A program made the translations under genes and the position numbers. From JALZKA01 sp963786495 (GTDB taxonomy: Bacteria; Actinomycetota; Thermoleophilia; Solirubrobacterales; 70-9), in contig CAWAZL010000001.1 of NCBI GenBank assembly GCA_963786495.1, positions 1 to 64,000 on the forward strand: a stretch of DNA of 64,000 nucleotides, written 5' to 3'. Within the stretch, counting starts at the first letter, position 1. Each line of letters opens with the position of its first letter. Shown in pieces: positions 55,275-63,728 of the stretch. The notes beneath the pieces are model-generated. The model was not told the DNA's origin. It was given only the letters and a program-made list of their open reading frames with translations, and did no database searches.

Positions 55275-55727
55275 TCAGGCGCTCTCGCAGTGGGCCTTCA
55301 GGCCCTCGGCGGCGCCCTTCGTCAGGTACGTCTTGACCTGGCCCTCGACGGGGCCGCGCAGAAGCATTCCGAGCATGCGGCCCGGGTCGATCTCGAGCGC
55401 ATAGACGGCCTTCGTCCGGTTCGCGTCCAGCTCGGTGAACTCCCAGCGCCCGTCGACCGACTTGACGTCGCCCGACTCCTGCTTCCAGGTGAGGCCGTTC
55501 GGCGCGTTGTCGAACGTGAAGCGCAGGATCGACTTCGACTTCTTGACCTTCACGTCGGCCTCGACCTCGACCAGGGTCGCGTGGCCGTCGGCGTCGGTTT
55601 CGATCACGTCAACCTTGTCCATCGCGGGGTTCCACTCGACCGCGCCCGGCACGTCGGCTGCGACCTCGTAGACCTCTGCGATCGGCGCGTCGATCTCAAC
55701 GGTGTGGCTGGCGGAAATCTGTCCCAT
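55275..55727 (-). CDS. SRPBCC / polyketide-cyclase-like protein
   Basis: 150 residues of the START/Bet v1-like fold. ISASHTVEIDAPIAEVYEVAADVPGAVEWNP is the canonical first strand and helix; WKQESGDVKSVDGRWEFTEL the central strands; LLRGPVEGQVKTYLTKGAAEGLKAHCE the long C-terminal helix. Binds a hydrophobic ligand; ligand unknown. No signal peptide. Sits between tRNA-Leu and the aldehyde dehydrogenase, same strand, 18 bases after the latter. Confidence 0.87.
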   Translation of the reverse strand: MGQISASHTVEIDAPIAEVYEVAADVPGAVEWNPAMDKVDVIETDADGHATLVEVEADVKVKKSKSILRFTFDNAPNGLTWKQESGDVKSVDGRWEFTELDANRTKAVYALEIDPGRMLGMLLRGPVEGQVKTYLTKGAAEGLKAHCESA

Positions 55728-55744
55728 GGTCTGAACCTACCCGG

Positions 55745-57227
55745 CTACAGCTGGGTCCAGACGGTCTTCGTCTCGAGGTAGGCGTCCAGGTTCACGTGGC
55801 CCTTCTCGCGGCCGATCCCCGACGCCTTGTAGCCGCCGAACGGCGCTGCGGGGTCGCCACCTCCCCAGGTGTTGATGTAGACGTTCCCGGCCTTCAGCAT
55901 CGCCGCGAGCTTGTGGGCATTCGAGATGTCTCGCGTCCACAGCCCGGCCGCCAGGCCGTAGTCCGTGTCGTTGGCGCGCTGGGCGACCTCGTCGAGCTCA
56001 TCGAACGGCATCGCGACCAGCACGGGGCCGAAGATCTCCTCGCGGGCGATCTTCATCTCGTCGGACACCTCGGTGAAGAGCGTGGGGGAGACGAAATAGC
56101 CGTCGCCGTTCTCCGGAGAGCCGCCCGCCAAGGCGTTCGCGCCCTCTTCGAGGCCCGAGTCGATGTAGCCCTTGACGCGCTCGAACTGCTCCTGGGACAC
56201 CAGGGGGCCGAACTCGCTTTCGGGATCGAGGCCCGGGCCGACCTTCGCTTCGCCGGCATAGGAGGCGAGCTTCTCGGTCACCTCGTCGAACAGATCCCGT
56301 GCGACGTACAGGCGTGAGCCCGCGTTGCAGGCCTGGCCCGAGTTGAAGTAGATCCCCTGGTACGAGCCCTTGATCGCCTGGCTCGAGGTCGGCGTCGGGA
56401 AGGATGATGTTGGGGCTCTTGCCGCCCAGCTCGAGGGTTACGCGTTTGAGCGCCTTCCCGCACTTCTGAGCGATCTCACGGCCGACCACGGTTGAGCCGG
56501 TGAACGCGATCTTGGCCACGCCTGGGTCGTCGACGAGCGCTGCACCGGTCGCGCCGTCGCCCGTGACGACGTTCAGGGTGCCGGGCGGAAGGCCGGCTTC
56601 GAGCGCGAGCTCGCCCAGGCGAAGGGCGGTCAGCGGGGTTTGCTCGGCCGGCTTCAAGACGATCGGGCAGCCCGCGGCCAGGGCAGGCGCGACCTTCCAC
56701 ATCGCCATCAGGAGCGGGAAGTTCCACGGGACGATCTGCCCGCACACCCCGACGGGCTCGCGGAGCGTGTAACAAAGGACGTCGCGAGCCGAGACCGGGA
56801 TGGTCTGACCCTCAATCTTGGTCGGCCAGCCCGCGTAGTAGCGAAGGTGGTTGACCGACGCGGCGACGTCGCCCTTGGCCATCGCGAGCGGCTTGCCGTT
56901 GTCGAGCGACTCGAGCTCGGCCAGCTCGTCGCCGTTTGCCTTGATGAGCTCGGCAAGCGCGTTCATCAGCGCGGAACGTTTCGCCGGGTTGACCTTCCGG
57001 AGTGGGCCGTCCAAGGCGGCCTGCGCCGCCTCGACCGCGCGGCGGACGTCGTCGGCAGAGCCCTGCGCGATCCGGCAGATCTCCTCGCCCGTGGACGGGT
57101 CGATGGTGGCAAAGGTCGTGCCCTCCGAGGGCTCGGACCACCCTTCGCCGATCAGGAGCTTCCCGGGCACTCGCCCCAGGAAGTCGCGGGTGGGTTGGGA
57201 CAGGAGCTCAGCCGGTGCAGTCGTCAT
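55745..57227 (-). CDS. NAD(P)-dependent aldehyde dehydrogenase, one-base frameshift
   Basis: About 493 residues once corrected. Motifs: PWNFPLLMAMWKVAPALAAGC, KPAEQTPLTAL, FTGSTVVGREIA, VTLELGGKSPNIIL (catalytic Glu), then in the next frame FNSGQACNAGSRL (catalytic Cys) and EIFGPVLVAMPFDE. The frame changes at ~56383, where an extra C follows DADLE; removing it joins DADLEQAIKGSYQGIYFNSG. Catalytic residues are all present, so either a sequencing error or a very recent inactivation. Family oxidises aldehydes to acids; substrate unknown. It overlaps the upstream gene by 20 bases. Confidence 0.85.
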
Positions 57228-57878
57228 CGGCCGGGATCGTATCCACGACCCCCGGCTCGGCGGGAACTGCGGAGGCGTCTTCGTCGCCCGGCACCGGTTC
57301 CGACGCGGGCGGCAGCGGCGGCTCTTCGACCGGTGGCTCCTCGCAGACGGGAGTCTCGTCGCGGGGGTCCTCCGGAGTTACGTCAGTCACCGGTTCATCA
57401 GAAGTGTCCTCGGTGCCGTCGTCGTCGCGCGCGTCGCCGGAACCGGCCTCGGGCGCGCTCTTGGTGAGGGGATCCACCTCGCCTCCGGACATCGACGAGT
57501 CCCTCGCGATGACCTCGGGTGGGGCGTCCTCTTCGCCGGGGGGCGTGCCCAGGCCGTGACCGAGACGGAATACGTGCCCGAGCCGACGTACGGGACCCAG
57601 ACGGACGTGCCTTGGCCGGCCATCTCTCCCATGTCGATGACCGAACCGTCAGCGCTCGTGACGCTGACGGAGTAGCTGTCAGCGCCCTCGAGACTGTTCC
57701 ACCCGGCGTCGATCTGGCACATGATCTGCGAGCCGGCGAGGCCGCAGGAGTCGAGGGAGGCCGTGACGGAGAGGCCTGGCGAGCCGGACGCCTCAACGCC
57801 GCCGCCTTCCAGTGCGAGGGCGGGGAACGGGACCGCAAGGGCGATCAGCGCAAGGCCGAGGATCCGCTTCCGCATCAT
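57208..57878 (-). CDS. Secreted protein with acidic Pro-rich tail, frameshifted
   Basis: Start ATG 57878 with GGAGGCAAGG upstream and a clear signal peptide (MMRKRILGLALIALAVPFPALA). The mature first part (SVTASLDSCGLAGSQIMCQ, YSVSVTSADGSVIDM) is a small beta-rich domain with two cysteines. One C seems missing in a C run at ~57537; restoring it continues as PPGEEDAPPEVIARDSS and then a Glu/Asp/Pro-rich tail (EPVTDVTPEDPRDETPVCEE) to the stop at 57208. Possibly a wall-spanning protein. It overlaps the aldehyde dehydrogenase start by 20 bases. Confidence 0.6.
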
Positions 57879-58845
57879 CCCTTGCCTCCGATCGGCGAGG
57901 AACGAGCCCTGGATGATGTCGACGCCGGTGATCGAGTCTGCCGGAGCGCTCGCCTGGTGCGTCGTGGCCAGGTAGTACCACTTGTCGCCAGATCCGCGGA
58001 GGACGACCTCGTAGGTGGGCGAGCCTTCGGGCACGTTCTTGGGCGCCAGAACGACCGAGCTCGACTGGACGGACGGTCCCACGTTGCGCTCGACTACACG
58101 GGCGCTGCCGGCGAGCGTCTCGAGCTGCTGCAGCGAGCTCGCCTCGAACGTCGCGAAGTCGAGCTTCGGGTTCTCCTGGATCCAAAGGGTTGCGTCGGCG
58201 GTCCCGTCAGCCGAGACCGCAGCGAAGGTCGCGCCGGCGGCGGGGTTCACACGATCCCAGCCGGCGGGCAGCGCCAGTGAGAAGGTCGACTCGGCGACGA
58301 GTTGCGCATCGGCCGGGACGGCCAGCCTTCTCGGGCCGCTGCCCTTGTTGGCCTTTGCGTCGGTCTTGGCGCCGGCGGCCTTGGCTGGCGTCGGCGGCGG
58401 GGGCAGTGGACGCCAGTTGCGGCGCCGGCGACTCGTCGCCGTTCAGGAGGCTCAGGACCGCGAAGACGGCGAGCGCGGCGATGGGCAGCGTGAGCCAGCG
58501 CAGGTCGTAGCCGGCCAGCGGGGCTGGAAGCGACACGGTGGGAGGCGAAAATGCCGGTGTTGACGGGAGCATGGCCCGGAAGCGCTCACCGAGCCCCGGG
58601 CGGACCTCTGAGATCGCCGTCGCCTCACAGAGGCGCTCGCAGTGCGCACAGAAGATCCGGCGGACCGATCGCACGGGCAGGCCTGCGGGCAGGCTCACGC
58701 GCGTTCGGGCAGCGCAGCCCGAGTGCGTCGCCTCAACCACGCGCTGCGCGCCGCCTGGGGCAGGCAGAGGAAAACCTCCGTTGGCCGTCGCCGGTATCAC
58801 GTAGTTCTCATCGGGTTTGTGCGGCTGAGGCTTTAGGCGTCGCAA
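57875..58845 (-). CDS. Cys-containing membrane-anchored envelope protein, frameshifted
   Basis: From TTG 58845. The N-terminal ~85 residues have a four-Cys pattern (THSGCAART, FCAHCERLCEA) that may bind zinc. A transmembrane helix follows (WLTLPIAALAVFAVLSLL, ~118-135). A frame change at ~58395 in a C-rich run leads to the exported domain (DAQLVAESTFSLALPAGWDRV, ATLWIQENPKLDFATFEASS, YEVVLRGSGDKWYYLATTHQ), which resembles actinobacterial secreted PsbP/DUF1795-like folds. The end at 57875, overlapping the next ATG, needs another one-base shift and is uncertain. Confidence 0.5.
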
Positions 58846-58874
58846 CCTGGGAAAAAGCCTGGGAGAATGAGCCC

Positions 58875-60491
58875 ATGGCCGTAACTGCGCTTCGCTGGGC
58901 GTATCGTCGCCTGGGGCGGCACTATCCGCGTGTCTTTTTGGTGCTCGAGCTTCAGACGGTTTATCCGGTGATTCTTGGCACCTACGGCCTGTTTTCCTTC
59001 TATTACGACGGCTCCACCGGCGAGTTCTTCACGCTTTTCGGGATCACTTGCGCCCTCGCGGCGATCGCGATAGTCATCGCCTGCTTCCGGACCTTCCCGA
59101 TGCTCAAGCCGCTCGAGCAGTGGATCGACGGAGCCCGCGACGAGCGCTCGACCGCGGAAGCGTGGGCGTCGGCCATCAGCTTTCCCTGGCGAATGATCCG
59201 CTCGAACGTCTTTGTTCCGGCTTTCATCGTCCTCGTCCCATCGGCGATCGCGTCGGTGGTCCTGCTCGGGCTCAACTGGCCGGCGGTCTTCCCGTTCATG
59301 GCCGGCTCCGCGGTGGCGCTCGCCTACGCGTCGATGCTCCACTACTTCGCCCTGGAGATCGGCCTGCGGCCCCTCCTGGTGGACATCAACCAGCAGATCT
59401 CACCTCGAACGCAAGCGAACGTCTCGACCATCTCGCTGCGCTGGCGCCTCCTCCTGACGCTGCCGCTCATCAATGCAATCACCGGGATGACGGTTGCCGC
59501 GCTTACCTCGGAGGGCGGCGGCGGCGCGTCGCTGGGACTTGACGTCGCCATCGCCGTCGGCGTCGCGACCACGATCGCCCTGGAGCTGACGCTTCTCGTG
59601 ACCCGCTCCGTTCTCCGTCCGCTCGCCGACCTTCAGAAGGCAACCGAGCGAGTTCTCGAGGGCGACTTCACCGCGACGGTCGCGGTAACGACCGGCGACG
59701 AGACCGGTGAGCTGGCCGCATCGTTCAACGCGATGATCCAAGGCCTCGCTGAACGCGAGCGCATCCGCGACGCGTTCGGCACCTACCTCGACCGCGAGGT
59801 GGCCGAGTACATCCTCTCCGACGAGTTCGACGAGGAAGGCAGGGAGCTGGAGGTCTCCGTCCTCTTCACGGACGTACGTGACTTCACGGGCTTTGCCGCG
59901 GAGGCCGAGGCGAAGGAGGTCGTCGCCGCGCTCAACGAGCTGTTCGAGATCGTGGTACCCGTGATCGCCCGCCACGGAGGGCACGTCGACAAGTTCGAGG
60001 GTGACGGTCTGCTGGCGGTATTCGGGGCGCCCGCTCCGTTCCGCGATCACGCGAAGAGGGCGACGCGCGCGGCGATGGAGATCTGCCGCCGCGTCAATGA
60101 GAGCGACGAGGACGGCGAGCTCCGCGTCGGGGTCGGCGTGAACACCGGCCGGGTCGTGGCCGGAGCTATCGGCGGTGCCGGCAGGCTCAATTTCAGCGTC
60201 ATCGGCGACGCGGTGAACGTCGCTGCGCGTGTGGAGGCGGCAACTCGCGAGCTCGAGCGTGACGTCCTCATCACCGCTGCGACCGCCGAGGCTCTGGGCG
60301 ACGACATCGAACTGAGAGAAATGGGTCGTCACAACCTGAAGGGAGTGCCGGAGCCCGTAGAGCTGTTCGCAGTCGAGTCCTCGACGAAGGAGAGCACCGA
60401 AGACGACGAGGCGTCGCTGCTCGACCCAGAGCCCATCCTCGCCGTGGCTGGCCGGATGCGACGCGGCTTAAGGCTGCGGGCTCGCAGATAG
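58875..60491 (+). CDS. Membrane-bound class III adenylate/guanylate cyclase
   Basis: 538 residues. About six helices in the first ~265 residues, then HAMP (~255-310: TRSVLRPLADLQKATERVLEGDF), then a cyclase domain (~335-515): VSVLFTDVRDFTGFA (metal Asp), HGGHVDKFEGDGLLAVFGAP (second Asp and purine-contact Lys), VGVNTGRVVAGAIGG, and FSVIGDAVNVAARVEAATRE (Asp/Asn/Arg). A lysine and aspartate at the base-contact positions favour ATP over GTP. ATG 58875, divergent from the previous gene with only ~30 bases between. Confidence 0.9.
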   Translation: MAVTALRWAYRRLGRHYPRVFLVLELQTVYPVILGTYGLFSFYYDGSTGEFFTLFGITCALAAIAIVIACFRTFPMLKPLEQWIDGARDERSTAEAWASAISFPWRMIRSNVFVPAFIVLVPSAIASVVLLGLNWPAVFPFMAGSAVALAYASMLHYFALEIGLRPLLVDINQQISPRTQANVSTISLRWRLLLTLPLINAITGMTVAALTSEGGGGASLGLDVAIAVGVATTIALELTLLVTRSVLRPLADLQKATERVLEGDFTATVAVTTGDETGELAASFNAMIQGLAERERIRDAFGTYLDREVAEYILSDEFDEEGRELEVSVLFTDVRDFTGFAAEAEAKEVVAALNELFEIVVPVIARHGGHVDKFEGDGLLAVFGAPAPFRDHAKRATRAAMEICRRVNESDEDGELRVGVGVNTGRVVAGAIGGAGRLNFSVIGDAVNVAARVEAATRELERDVLITAATAEALGDDIELREMGRHNLKGVPEPVELFAVESSTKESTEDDEASLLDPEPILAVAGRMRRGLRLRARR

Positions 60492-60502
60492 AGTCCGCGC
60501 CG

Positions 60503-62158
60503 ATGGCAGCCACCGAAGAGACGGCGACAGCGTCAGTCCACGGCGGGCGCCTCGTTGCCCAGGCGCTCAAGTCCCGAGGAGTCGAGCACCTCTTCACGCT
60601 CTCGGGGGGACACCTCTTCTCGATCTACGACGGTTGCAAGGAAGAAGGCATCGAGATCATCGACGTCCGCCACGAGTCGGCGGCCGTATGGGCAGCCGAG
60701 GGTTACGCGAAGGCGACGCGCAAGCCGGGCGTTGCCGCCCTGACCGCGGGGCCGGGCGTCACGAACGGAATGAGCGCCATCGCCGGCGCCTTTTACAACC
60801 GCTCGCCGATCACCGTTCTCGGTGGGCGCGCGCCGGAGATGCGCTGGGGCTCCGGATCGCTTCAGGAGATCGACCACGTCCCCTTCGTCGAACCGCTTGT
60901 GAAAGCGGCCGAGACCGTGAAGGACACCGCCGACATCGCCGCGCGCACCGCCGCAGCCATCGACCTGTCGATGGCCCACCCCTCCGGGCCGACGTTCCTG
61001 GACTTCCCGCTCGACACAGTCTTCAACGCTGCAGCGGGGTCTGACCCCCAGGGGGGGTCTGACCCCTCCAAGTCCCTGGGCGACGTCGCCGATGGCATCG
61101 AAGAGGCGGCGAAGCTCCTCGCTGAGGCCGAGCGGCCGGCGATCATGGCCGGCACGGGCCTTTATTGGGCACGCGGCGAGGACGAGCTGCGTGCGCTGGC
61201 CGAGGCCCTGGGAGCGCCGGTCTTCCTGAACGGCATGGGCCGCGGCTGCTTGCCGGCCGACCACGAGCTTGCCTTCTCCCGCGCCCGCGGCCACGGGCTG
61301 AAAGATGCCGACGTAGCGCTGGCTATCGGCCTGCCACTCGACTTCCGCCTCGCCTTCGGCGCCTCCTTCGGCGAGGAGACCAAACTCATCTGGCTCGATT
61401 CGGCTCCGAACGAGCTCGATCGCAATCGCAAGCCCGATGTCGAGCTCGTCGGCGGCATCGCGCCCACGCTCGCTGCCATCCGCGAGTCTGCGTCCGGCGC
61501 CGATCCGTCACGGACCGCGAGCTGGGTCCAGGCCGTTCGCGCCACCGAGGACGAAAAGCGCGCGGCCGAGCTGCCGGAGCTCGACGACGATCGCGCACCG
61601 CTTCACCCGATGCGCGTCTACAAGGGCCTAGCGGAGGTGCTCGACCGCGACGCGATCGTGATCGGCGATGGCGGCGACTTCGTTTCGTATGCGGGCAAGG
61701 TCGTTTCGACTTACGAGCCGGGCACGTGGATGGACCCCGGTCCGTTCGGCTGCCTCGGTGCCGGCCCCGGCCAGGCGATTGGCGCCAAGATCGCGCACCC
61801 CGACCGGCAGGTCTGTCTGCTCCTGGGCGACGGCGCCTTCGGCTTCTCCGGGATGGAGTTCGACACGATGGCCCGCCACGGCATTCCCGTCGTCGGCGTG
61901 ATCGGCAACAACGGCATCTGGGCCCTGGAGCACCACCCAATGATGTTCCTCTACGGCTACTCGGTCGCGGCAAAGCTGCGGCCCGAAACGCGCTACGACC
62001 AGGTCGCCGAAGCGCTCGGCTGCCACTCCGAACTGGTGTCCAAGCCCGACGAGCTCCGGCCGGCGCTGGAGCGCGCATTCGAGTCCGGCAAGCCCGCCTT
62101 GGTGAACGTCCTCACCGACCCCGAGGTCGTTTACCCGCGCAAGTCCAACCTCGCCTGA
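60503..62158 (+). CDS. ThDP-dependent enzyme, acetolactate-synthase-like
   Basis: 551 residues with the three-domain ThDP decarboxylase layout. N-terminal IDVRHESAAVWAAEGYAKATRKPGVAALTAGPGVTN contains the activating Glu; the C-terminal GDGAFGFSGMEFDTMARHGIPVVGVIGNNGIWALEHHPMM is the Mg/ThDP motif (GDG to NN). Members include acetolactate synthase, oxalyl-CoA decarboxylase and 2-hydroxyacyl-CoA lyase; the absence of an ilvN neighbour argues against valine synthesis. Two dispersed palindromes add GSDPQGGSDP in the linker at ~178-188. ATG 60503. Confidence 0.85.
   Translation: MAATEETATASVHGGRLVAQALKSRGVEHLFTLSGGHLFSIYDGCKEEGIEIIDVRHESAAVWAAEGYAKATRKPGVAALTAGPGVTNGMSAIAGAFYNRSPITVLGGRAPEMRWGSGSLQEIDHVPFVEPLVKAAETVKDTADIAARTAAAIDLSMAHPSGPTFLDFPLDTVFNAAAGSDPQGGSDPSKSLGDVADGIEEAAKLLAEAERPAIMAGTGLYWARGEDELRALAEALGAPVFLNGMGRGCLPADHELAFSRARGHGLKDADVALAIGLPLDFRLAFGASFGEETKLIWLDSAPNELDRNRKPDVELVGGIAPTLAAIRESASGADPSRTASWVQAVRATEDEKRAAELPELDDDRAPLHPMRVYKGLAEVLDRDAIVIGDGGDFVSYAGKVVSTYEPGTWMDPGPFGCLGAGPGQAIGAKIAHPDRQVCLLLGDGAFGFSGMEFDTMARHGIPVVGVIGNNGIWALEHHPMMFLYGYSVAAKLRPETRYDQVAEALGCHSELVSKPDELRPALERAFESGKPALVNVLTDPEVVYPRKSNLA
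61036..61066. repeat. Two tandem GGGGTCTGACCCC palindromes
   Basis: Copies at 61036-61048 and 61054-61066 lie in the ThDP-enzyme gene and read GSDPQGGSDP. They fall at the boundary between its first and middle domains, where a length change is tolerated. Confidence 0.8.
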
Positions 62159-62170
62159 TCCGAACTAGCG

Positions 62171-62198
62171 CCTGACAAACGCGGTCGGCCCGCGTTGT
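62171..62198 (+). promoter_or_regulatory. Promoter-like motif CCTGACA-N14-GCGTTGT before sigma copy B
   Basis: Two seven-base blocks 14 bases apart, 67 bases before the ATG. The identical blocks at identical spacing occur at 63671-63698. TGACA resembles a -35 and CGTTGT an ECF-type -10. An 8-bp inverted repeat (GTTGTGTC 62194-62201, GACACAAC 62228-62235) overlaps the downstream block. Confidence 0.6.
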
Positions 62199-62264
62199 GT
62201 CTGTAACGAGGTCGCTTGCGGCCAAAGGACACAACTTGAACGGAGCTGTCGATAATGGCCTCCT

Positions 62265-63668
62265 ATGGAGGATGCGTCACCCCTGCCGATCGCCGGACCC
62301 CTGCGCGTGAGCCCGCTGCGCCAAAGCGACGCACGCCTGGTACGCCGCGCAACCGCGGGAGACGAGGACGCATTCGCCGCGATCTTCGAGCGCTACGGCC
62401 AGGACCTCTACCGCTTCTGCAGGGCGATTCTCGGCGATCCAACCGATGCACAGGACGCTGTGCAGAGCACCATGGCGAGGATCCTCCGTGCGCTGCCGGG
62501 CGAGCAGCGCACGATCAATCTTCGGCCCTGGCTCTATCGGGTCGCGCGAAACGAGTCGCTGACGCTGATCCGCGAGCGCGAGCAGGGCCTCGAGTTGACC
62601 GAGGAGCGCGCTCCGCCCACCCCCGCGGCGGATATCAGCGCCGAACACCGCGAGGCGGTGAGAATTCTGGTCGCCGATCTCGCTTCGCTGCCGGAAACCC
62701 AGCGCTCGGCGCTCGTCCTACACGAGATGAGCGGCCTCAGTCACGAGGAGGTCTCGGAGGCTCTCCAGCGCTCTCCACGAGCGTCGAGGCAGGCGATCTA
62801 CGAGGCCCGGATCGCGCTCCAGGACCTGAAGGAGGGCAGAGCCATGGACTGTGACGAGATTCGGGCGATGATCTCGGACGGAGACGGACGCGTCGTCCGC
62901 GGGCGGAAGCTCCGGGCTCACCTTCGCGACTGTCAGCGCTGCTCGGACTTCGCACTTGCGATCCGCCATCGCCGCACCCAACTTGGGTGGCTGGCGCCCC
63001 CGCTCCCGGCCGCCGCGGCGTCTGGTCTGATCGCCAGCGTGCTCGGGGGCGGAACCGGCGCCGGCGGCACGCTCAGCGCCGGAGCGGGAGCCGTAGGCGT
63101 CCTCGGCGGGTCGAGCGTTCTCAAGTCGATCGGGATCGTGGGCGCCGGCCTCGCCATCGGTGTGGGGGGCGCGGGAGTGGCCGGCGTCGACCTGCCGGGG
63201 GGATCCGGCGAGCACGCGAGTCAGAGCGGCGGACAGGTCCCGGCAACTTCCGGATCGGACCCGGCGGGCGCGACAGTGCCCGCTGGCGGCTCGACCAAGT
63301 CTTCCGCGGAAGGCGGGCAAGAGACTGCTGGACCGAAGGCAAGAAACGAGAAGCACAAGGACAAGCTTTCGAAGGACAAGGCCAAAGAGGGCAAGCCGTC
63401 AAAGCCACCGGGGCAGTCGGGCGAGAAGTCGCCTGGACCGCCAGCCCACTCGAATGGCAATTCGTCGGGCCCGCCCGCCCAGTCGAACGCTGGCGGCAAT
63501 TCGGCAGGCCCGCCGGTCCATTCAACCGCCGGCGGAAACACAGCACCACCCACTTCGAACGCGGGAGGAAGCTCGAACGGCCCCGCGGAGCACTCGAACG
63601 CCGGCGATACGTCTGAGCCACCCACGCACTCGAACACGGGTGGCAACTCGGACAAGGATCCGAAGTAG
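62265..63668 (+). CDS. ECF sigma factor fused to zinc-binding anti-sigma and exported repeat tail (copy B)
   Basis: 467 residues. Sigma region 2 (~30-105: FAAIFERYGQDLYRFCRAIL, RPWLYRVARNESLTLI) and region 4 (~140-190: LPETQRSALVLHEMSGLSHEEV). The anti-sigma motif HLRDCQRC (~219-226) follows CDEIRAM. One hydrophobic segment (SIGIVGAGLAIGVGGAGVAGV, ~287-307) probably crosses the membrane. The tail is Lys-rich, then carries about seven Asn/Gly/Pro-rich units of pattern SNAGGNSxGPPxH. Same plan as copy A, with a different tail. An identical upstream motif links it to the next gene. Confidence 0.85.
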   Translation: MEDASPLPIAGPLRVSPLRQSDARLVRRATAGDEDAFAAIFERYGQDLYRFCRAILGDPTDAQDAVQSTMARILRALPGEQRTINLRPWLYRVARNESLTLIREREQGLELTEERAPPTPAADISAEHREAVRILVADLASLPETQRSALVLHEMSGLSHEEVSEALQRSPRASRQAIYEARIALQDLKEGRAMDCDEIRAMISDGDGRVVRGRKLRAHLRDCQRCSDFALAIRHRRTQLGWLAPPLPAAAASGLIASVLGGGTGAGGTLSAGAGAVGVLGGSSVLKSIGIVGAGLAIGVGGAGVAGVDLPGGSGEHASQSGGQVPATSGSDPAGATVPAGGSTKSSAEGGQETAGPKARNEKHKDKLSKDKAKEGKPSKPPGQSGEKSPGPPAHSNGNSSGPPAQSNAGGNSAGPPVHSTAGGNTAPPTSNAGGSSNGPAEHSNAGDTSEPPTHSNTGGNSDKDPK

Positions 63669-63670
63669 GG

Positions 63671-63698
63671 CCTGACATCGGTTCCCCGCGGGCGTTGT
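63671..63698 (+). promoter_or_regulatory. Promoter-like motif CCTGACA-N14-GCGTTGT before the secreted-protein gene
   Basis: Matches both blocks and the spacing of 62171-62198, with unrelated spacer sequence. It starts two bases after the sigma stop codon and lies 58 bases from the start codon at 63729. Confidence 0.6.
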
Positions 63699-63728
63699 CT
63701 CAAAGGCAACCCCTATGAAGGAGGAACC

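Noticed and set aside
63430..63660. Tandem DNA repeats at the end of sigma copy B as a possible mobile or CRISPR element
   Set aside because: They encode irregular SNAGGNS-type units in one open frame and are best explained as a protein tail.
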